Origin: an uncultured Senegalimassilia sp. | Lineage (GTDB): Bacteria; Actinomycetota; Coriobacteriia; Coriobacteriales; Eggerthellaceae | NCBI GenBank assembly: GCA_937925385.1 | Contig: CALEWN010000355.1 | Span: 1-8,152 of the forward strand | DNA: 8,152 nt | Direction of reading: 5' to 3' | In this document: one piece after another, positions 5,455-8,152 of the stretch | Numbering within the stretch: the stretch's first letter is position 1 | Layout: every line of letters begins with the position of its first letter | Position numbers and translations under genes: made by a program | Notes under the pieces: model-generated | Seen by the model: the letters and a program-made list of their open reading frames with translations, nothing else | What the model was told of the DNA's origin: nothing | Databases searched by the model: none

Positions 5455-6605
5455 TGCCCGCCCTGCGCTGCGGCGCGGACAGACTGGGAGAGTATAAACA
5501 TCTGTTTAAAGATGCCCGCGTGGGTCTGGTCACTACGCCCACGGGTCGCACAAGTGACGGCCGCTCCACCATTGCCGCCTTGCAGCAGGCCGCTGACCTG
5601 CGTGTCCTGCTTGGCCCCGAACATGGTGTGCGGGGCGACGGCGCGGCAGGGGCGTTCATCCCCCAGTATACCGACGCCGCCACAGGCCTGCCGGTGTTCA
5701 GCCTCTATGGCAAAGACTCCAAGCGGCTGACCCCCGCCATGCTGGAAACTTTTGATGTGTTGGTGTATGATATACAGGATGTAGGCAGCCGGTACTACAC
5801 CTTCCTCTCCACGCTGGCCTACCTCATCGAGGATTGCGCCGGGGCGGGCAAGCGGCTGGTGGTGCTGGACCGCCCCGACCCGCTGGGCGGAGAGATCATC
5901 GAGGGTACAACTTTGCGCCCCGGTATGGAGAGCTTTGTGGGCTGCTATCCGCTTCCCACTCGCTACGCCCTGACCATCGGCGAGTTTGCCCAAATGGTCA
6001 ACGCCGAGCAGCACTTTGGCTGCGACCTTACCGTCGTACCCTGCACCGGCTGGCAGCGCGGCCAAAGCGCCCCGGCCTGGGGCACGCCGTGGATCATGCC
6101 CAGCCCCAACATCCCCAACTACGAAACGGCTCTGCTCTACGTAGGCACCTGCCTGTTTGAGGGCACCAATGTCTCCGAGGGCCGCGGCACCGCCGCTCCC
6201 TTCGCCGTCATCGGTGCGCCCTATATCCATGATGCCGAGGCGCTGGCGGCGGCTTTTAACGCCCGCGGCCTGCCAGGTATCTGCGCTACGCCGTACTATT
6301 TTACCCCGACGTTCTCCAAACATCAGGGCCAATTGTGCGGCGGTGTGCACCTGCACGTGCTGGATGCCGATGCCGTGCGCCCGCTTTCGGCAGGCCTGAC
6401 CCTGCTGGAACTCATCCGGGATACCTGCCCCAATGACTTCGCCCTGCTGCCCCCGCATACCGAGGGAGGCCGCCCCTTTATCAGCCTGCTGGCAGGCCAT
6501 CGGGAACTGGAACGCCCGGACTGGACGGCGGCGGAGCTTATCAAAGCCCAGGCCCCGGACGAAGCCGCCTTTGCCGCCCGCAAAGCGGCCTACCACCTGT
6601 ATTGA
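5454..6605 (+). CDS. namZ: Exo-beta-N-acetylmuramidase NamZ (DUF1343, GH171)
   Basis: This 383-residue protein has the conserved DUF1343 blocks: G-P-E-H-G-V-R-G (54-61), Y-D-I-Q-D-V-G-S-R-Y-Y-T (105-116), L-D-R-P-D-P-L-G-G (138-146), M-P-S-P-N-I-P (215-221) and EGTNVSEGRGTAAPF (236-250). The characterised member, B. subtilis NamZ (YbbC), releases MurNAc from the non-reducing end of peptidoglycan fragments. The protein starts M-P-A-L-R-C-G-A-D-R and has no signal peptide, so it is probably cytoplasmic, unlike the secreted Bacillus enzyme. The ATG at 5454 overlaps the murQ stop and the first conserved barrel strand follows soon after. A longer reading from 5304 exists but runs through murQ in another frame and is not used. 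With murQ upstream and nagZ 12 bases downstream, it forms a cell-wall amino-sugar salvage operon. The gene looks complete. Confidence 0.93.
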   Translation: MPALRCGADRLGEYKHLFKDARVGLVTTPTGRTSDGRSTIAALQQAADLRVLLGPEHGVRGDGAAGAFIPQYTDAATGLPVFSLYGKDSKRLTPAMLETFDVLVYDIQDVGSRYYTFLSTLAYLIEDCAGAGKRLVVLDRPDPLGGEIIEGTTLRPGMESFVGCYPLPTRYALTIGEFAQMVNAEQHFGCDLTVVPCTGWQRGQSAPAWGTPWIMPSPNIPNYETALLYVGTCLFEGTNVSEGRGTAAPFAVIGAPYIHDAEALAAAFNARGLPGICATPYYFTPTFSKHQGQLCGGVHLHVLDADAVRPLSAGLTLLELIRDTCPNDFALLPPHTEGGRPFISLLAGHRELERPDWTAAELIKAQAPDEAAFAARKAAYHLY

Positions 6606-6617
6606 CGAGGTGCTTTT

Positions 6618-8152
6618 ATGCGTACATTGCAAGAAATGACCCTGCAGGAAAAACTGGGCCAGCGATTGGCCGCGGGCTTTCAGGGGTTAGAGCCGCCGGA
6701 AGAATTTCTGCGGCTTATCAAAGAATATAAGGTCGGCAACATCATCCTTTTCCGCCGCAATATCCAGGATGGCCCCCAGCTGAAAAAGCTCTGCGCCACC
6801 CTGCGCAAAGTGGTGGAGGAAGAAACCGGCGTGACGCCCTTTATCACCATCGACCAGGAGGGCGGCGTTGTAACCCGCCTGCCGGAGAGTGAGGTCAACA
6901 TCCCCGGCGCCATGGCGGTAGCCGCCACCGGCAACCCCCGCAACGCCTACGATATGGGCCTGCTGACCGCCCAGGAACTGCGCAGCTGCGGCGTGGATTT
7001 CAATCTGGCCCCGGTCATGGACATCAACTGCAACCCGGACAACCCGGTCATCGGCGTGCGCAGCTACGGCGATACGCCGGAGCGTGTGGCCGAATACGGC
7101 AGCCAGATGGTGCGCGGCCTGCTGGACGGCGGCGTCTACTGCTCGCTCAAGCATTTCCCCGGCCATGGCGATACGGCGGTGGATTCCCACCTTGGTCTGC
7201 CCTGCATCGACCGCAGCTTTGACGAGCTGATGCAGCGGGAACTGAAACCGTTTATTGCGGGCATCGAAGCTGGTGCACCCGCCGTGATGACCACCCACAT
7301 CCTCTTTCCGCAGATCGAGCCGGAGCACATCCCCGCCACCATGTCCCGCCGCATCATGACGGGCCTCCTGCGGGAAAAGCTGGGCTTTGGCGGCATCATC
7401 ATTTCCGACTGCATGGAGATGGACGCCATCAAAAAGTTCTACGGCACGGTCAACGGCGTGCTGGCTGCCATGAAAGCCGGTGTCGACCTGGTGTTCGTCT
7501 CCCAGACACCCGCCCTGGCCGCCGAAGCAATGCAAAATGCCCGCCGTGCCGCCGAAAACGGCGAGCTGGACCTGGCCGAACTGGACGTCAGCGTGCAGCG
7601 CCTGCTGGAGGCCAAGGCCCAGTGCGCTGCCATGCAGCCCAAAACGCTGGGCGATGAAGCCGCTTGCCGCGCCCGCGCCGAGGAAGTGCGCGCCGCGTCC
7701 ATCACCGCCGTACACCTGCCCCAGGGCGGCATGCCTGCCCTGGGCGACAACCCCTTGTTCCTGGGCTGCGCCGACTACCGCAGCACCATTGCCTCCAACG
7801 CCGAATCCAGCGGCTTCACTTTTCCCGAAGAAATGCGCCGCCACGCGGACAAAGGCACCGCGCTGGTTACCGACAAAGACCCCGGCGACGCTGAAATTGC
7901 CGAGGTCGTATCCCAGGCTGCGGCTCACAGCTGCATCGTGCTGGGCACCTACAACGGTCATATCCTGCAAGGCCAGCTGCGCCTGGCTAAGGCCCTGGCC
8001 GCCACCGGCCTGCCGATGATCTTAGTTGCGCTGCGCAACCCCTACGATTTGCGCAACATGCCCGACCATGTGGCCGCGCTGGCCGGGTGGGAGTACACCC
8101 GCCCGCTGTTTGATGCCCTGTGGCCGGTGCTGAACGGCACCGCCCGGCCCAC
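6618..8152 (+). CDS. nagZ: Beta-N-acetylglucosaminidase NagZ (GH3), 3' end beyond window
   Basis: The frame is open from the ATG at 6618 to the window edge (511 codons visible). It is a glycoside hydrolase family 3 enzyme that removes GlcNAc from the non-reducing end of wall fragments. The N-terminal barrel shows I-D-Q-E-G-G (78-83), R-S-Y-G (148-151) and K-H-F-P-G-H-G-D-T-A-V-D-S-H (178-191). D189 and H191 match the Asp-His dyad that serves as acid/base in NagZ, and I-S-D-C-M-E-M-D (262-269) carries the likely nucleophile D264. Beyond about residue 330 a second domain begins, as in the two-domain Gram-positive NagZ (B. subtilis, 642 aa) and unlike the single-domain E. coli enzyme. No signal peptide is seen, suggesting a cytoplasmic location. 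GAGG (6607-6610) lies 7 bases before the start, which is 12 bases after the namZ stop. Confidence 0.93.
   Translation, partial: MRTLQEMTLQEKLGQRLAAGFQGLEPPEEFLRLIKEYKVGNIILFRRNIQDGPQLKKLCATLRKVVEEETGVTPFITIDQEGGVVTRLPESEVNIPGAMAVAATGNPRNAYDMGLLTAQELRSCGVDFNLAPVMDINCNPDNPVIGVRSYGDTPERVAEYGSQMVRGLLDGGVYCSLKHFPGHGDTAVDSHLGLPCIDRSFDELMQRELKPFIAGIEAGAPAVMTTHILFPQIEPEHIPATMSRRIMTGLLREKLGFGGIIISDCMEMDAIKKFYGTVNGVLAAMKAGVDLVFVSQTPALAAEAMQNARRAAENGELDLAELDVSVQRLLEAKAQCAAMQPKTLGDEAACRARAEEVRAASITAVHLPQGGMPALGDNPLFLGCADYRSTIASNAESSGFTFPEEMRRHADKGTALVTDKDPGDAEIAEVVSQAAAHSCIVLGTYNGHILQGQLRLAKALAATGLPMILVALRNPYDLRNMPDHVAALAGWEYTRPLFDALWPVLNGTARP

Noticed and set aside
5430..7970. Long minus-strand open frames (400 and 427 codons) opposite namZ and nagZ
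   Set aside because: The plus-strand genes carry many conserved catalytic motifs, while the antisense translations look like no family.
1..8152. CRISPR arrays, tRNA or rRNA genes
   Set aside because: I saw no regularly spaced repeats of CRISPR type and no tRNA or rRNA signature sequences on either strand.

Overview
The window looks like two unrelated pieces of gut-bacterial DNA joined at about position 4960-4983. The left part (1 to about 4965) is GC-rich. Its gene content and protein style suggest an Actinomycetota member of the Coriobacteriia/Eggerthellaceae type; this is an impression from the translations, not a database result. The right part (about 4966 to 8152) is also GC-rich but uses more AAA and GAA codons and TGA stops, and its proteins look like a Bacillota of the Oscillospiraceae (Faecalibacterium/Gemmiger-like) type.

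Left part. Positions 1-562 hold no convincing gene, but contain several hairpins and a possible promoter. Next come a divergent homocysteine S-methyltransferase-fold protein (563-1474) and a closely spaced 88-residue protein of unknown function (1480-1746). A GC-rich hairpin separates these from a small MscS-type mechanosensitive channel (1827-2591), which is followed by a very strong intrinsic terminator (2612-2657). A roughly 330-base intergenic region with spaced GTAAA repeats and a CTGTCAC Pho-box-like half site leads into a high-affinity phosphate uptake operon. That operon has pstS (a Tat/lipobox lipoprotein), pstC, and the first ~24 codons of pstA, which starts inside the last codons of pstC.

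Junction and right part. The pstA reading frame runs without interruption into the C-terminal 55% of MurQ (N-acetylmuramic acid 6-phosphate etherase). After it come namZ (DUF1343/GH171 exo-beta-N-acetylmuramidase) and nagZ (GH3 beta-N-acetylglucosaminidase, cut by the window end). The right part is thus a peptidoglycan amino-sugar salvage operon of the kind known from Bacillus subtilis (namZ-nagZ-amiE-murP-murR-murQ), with no visible secretion signals on its two hydrolases.

The hybrid PstA-MurQ reading frame lacks nearly all of PstA and both catalytic glutamates of MurQ, so it is unlikely to work as either. The simplest explanation is a chimeric metagenomic contig or a recent rearrangement at a short shared sequence. 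Apart from that join, the genes belong to known systems. The least-explained items are the methyltransferase-like protein without its zinc Cys-Cys motif, its small partner, and the structured 5' region.
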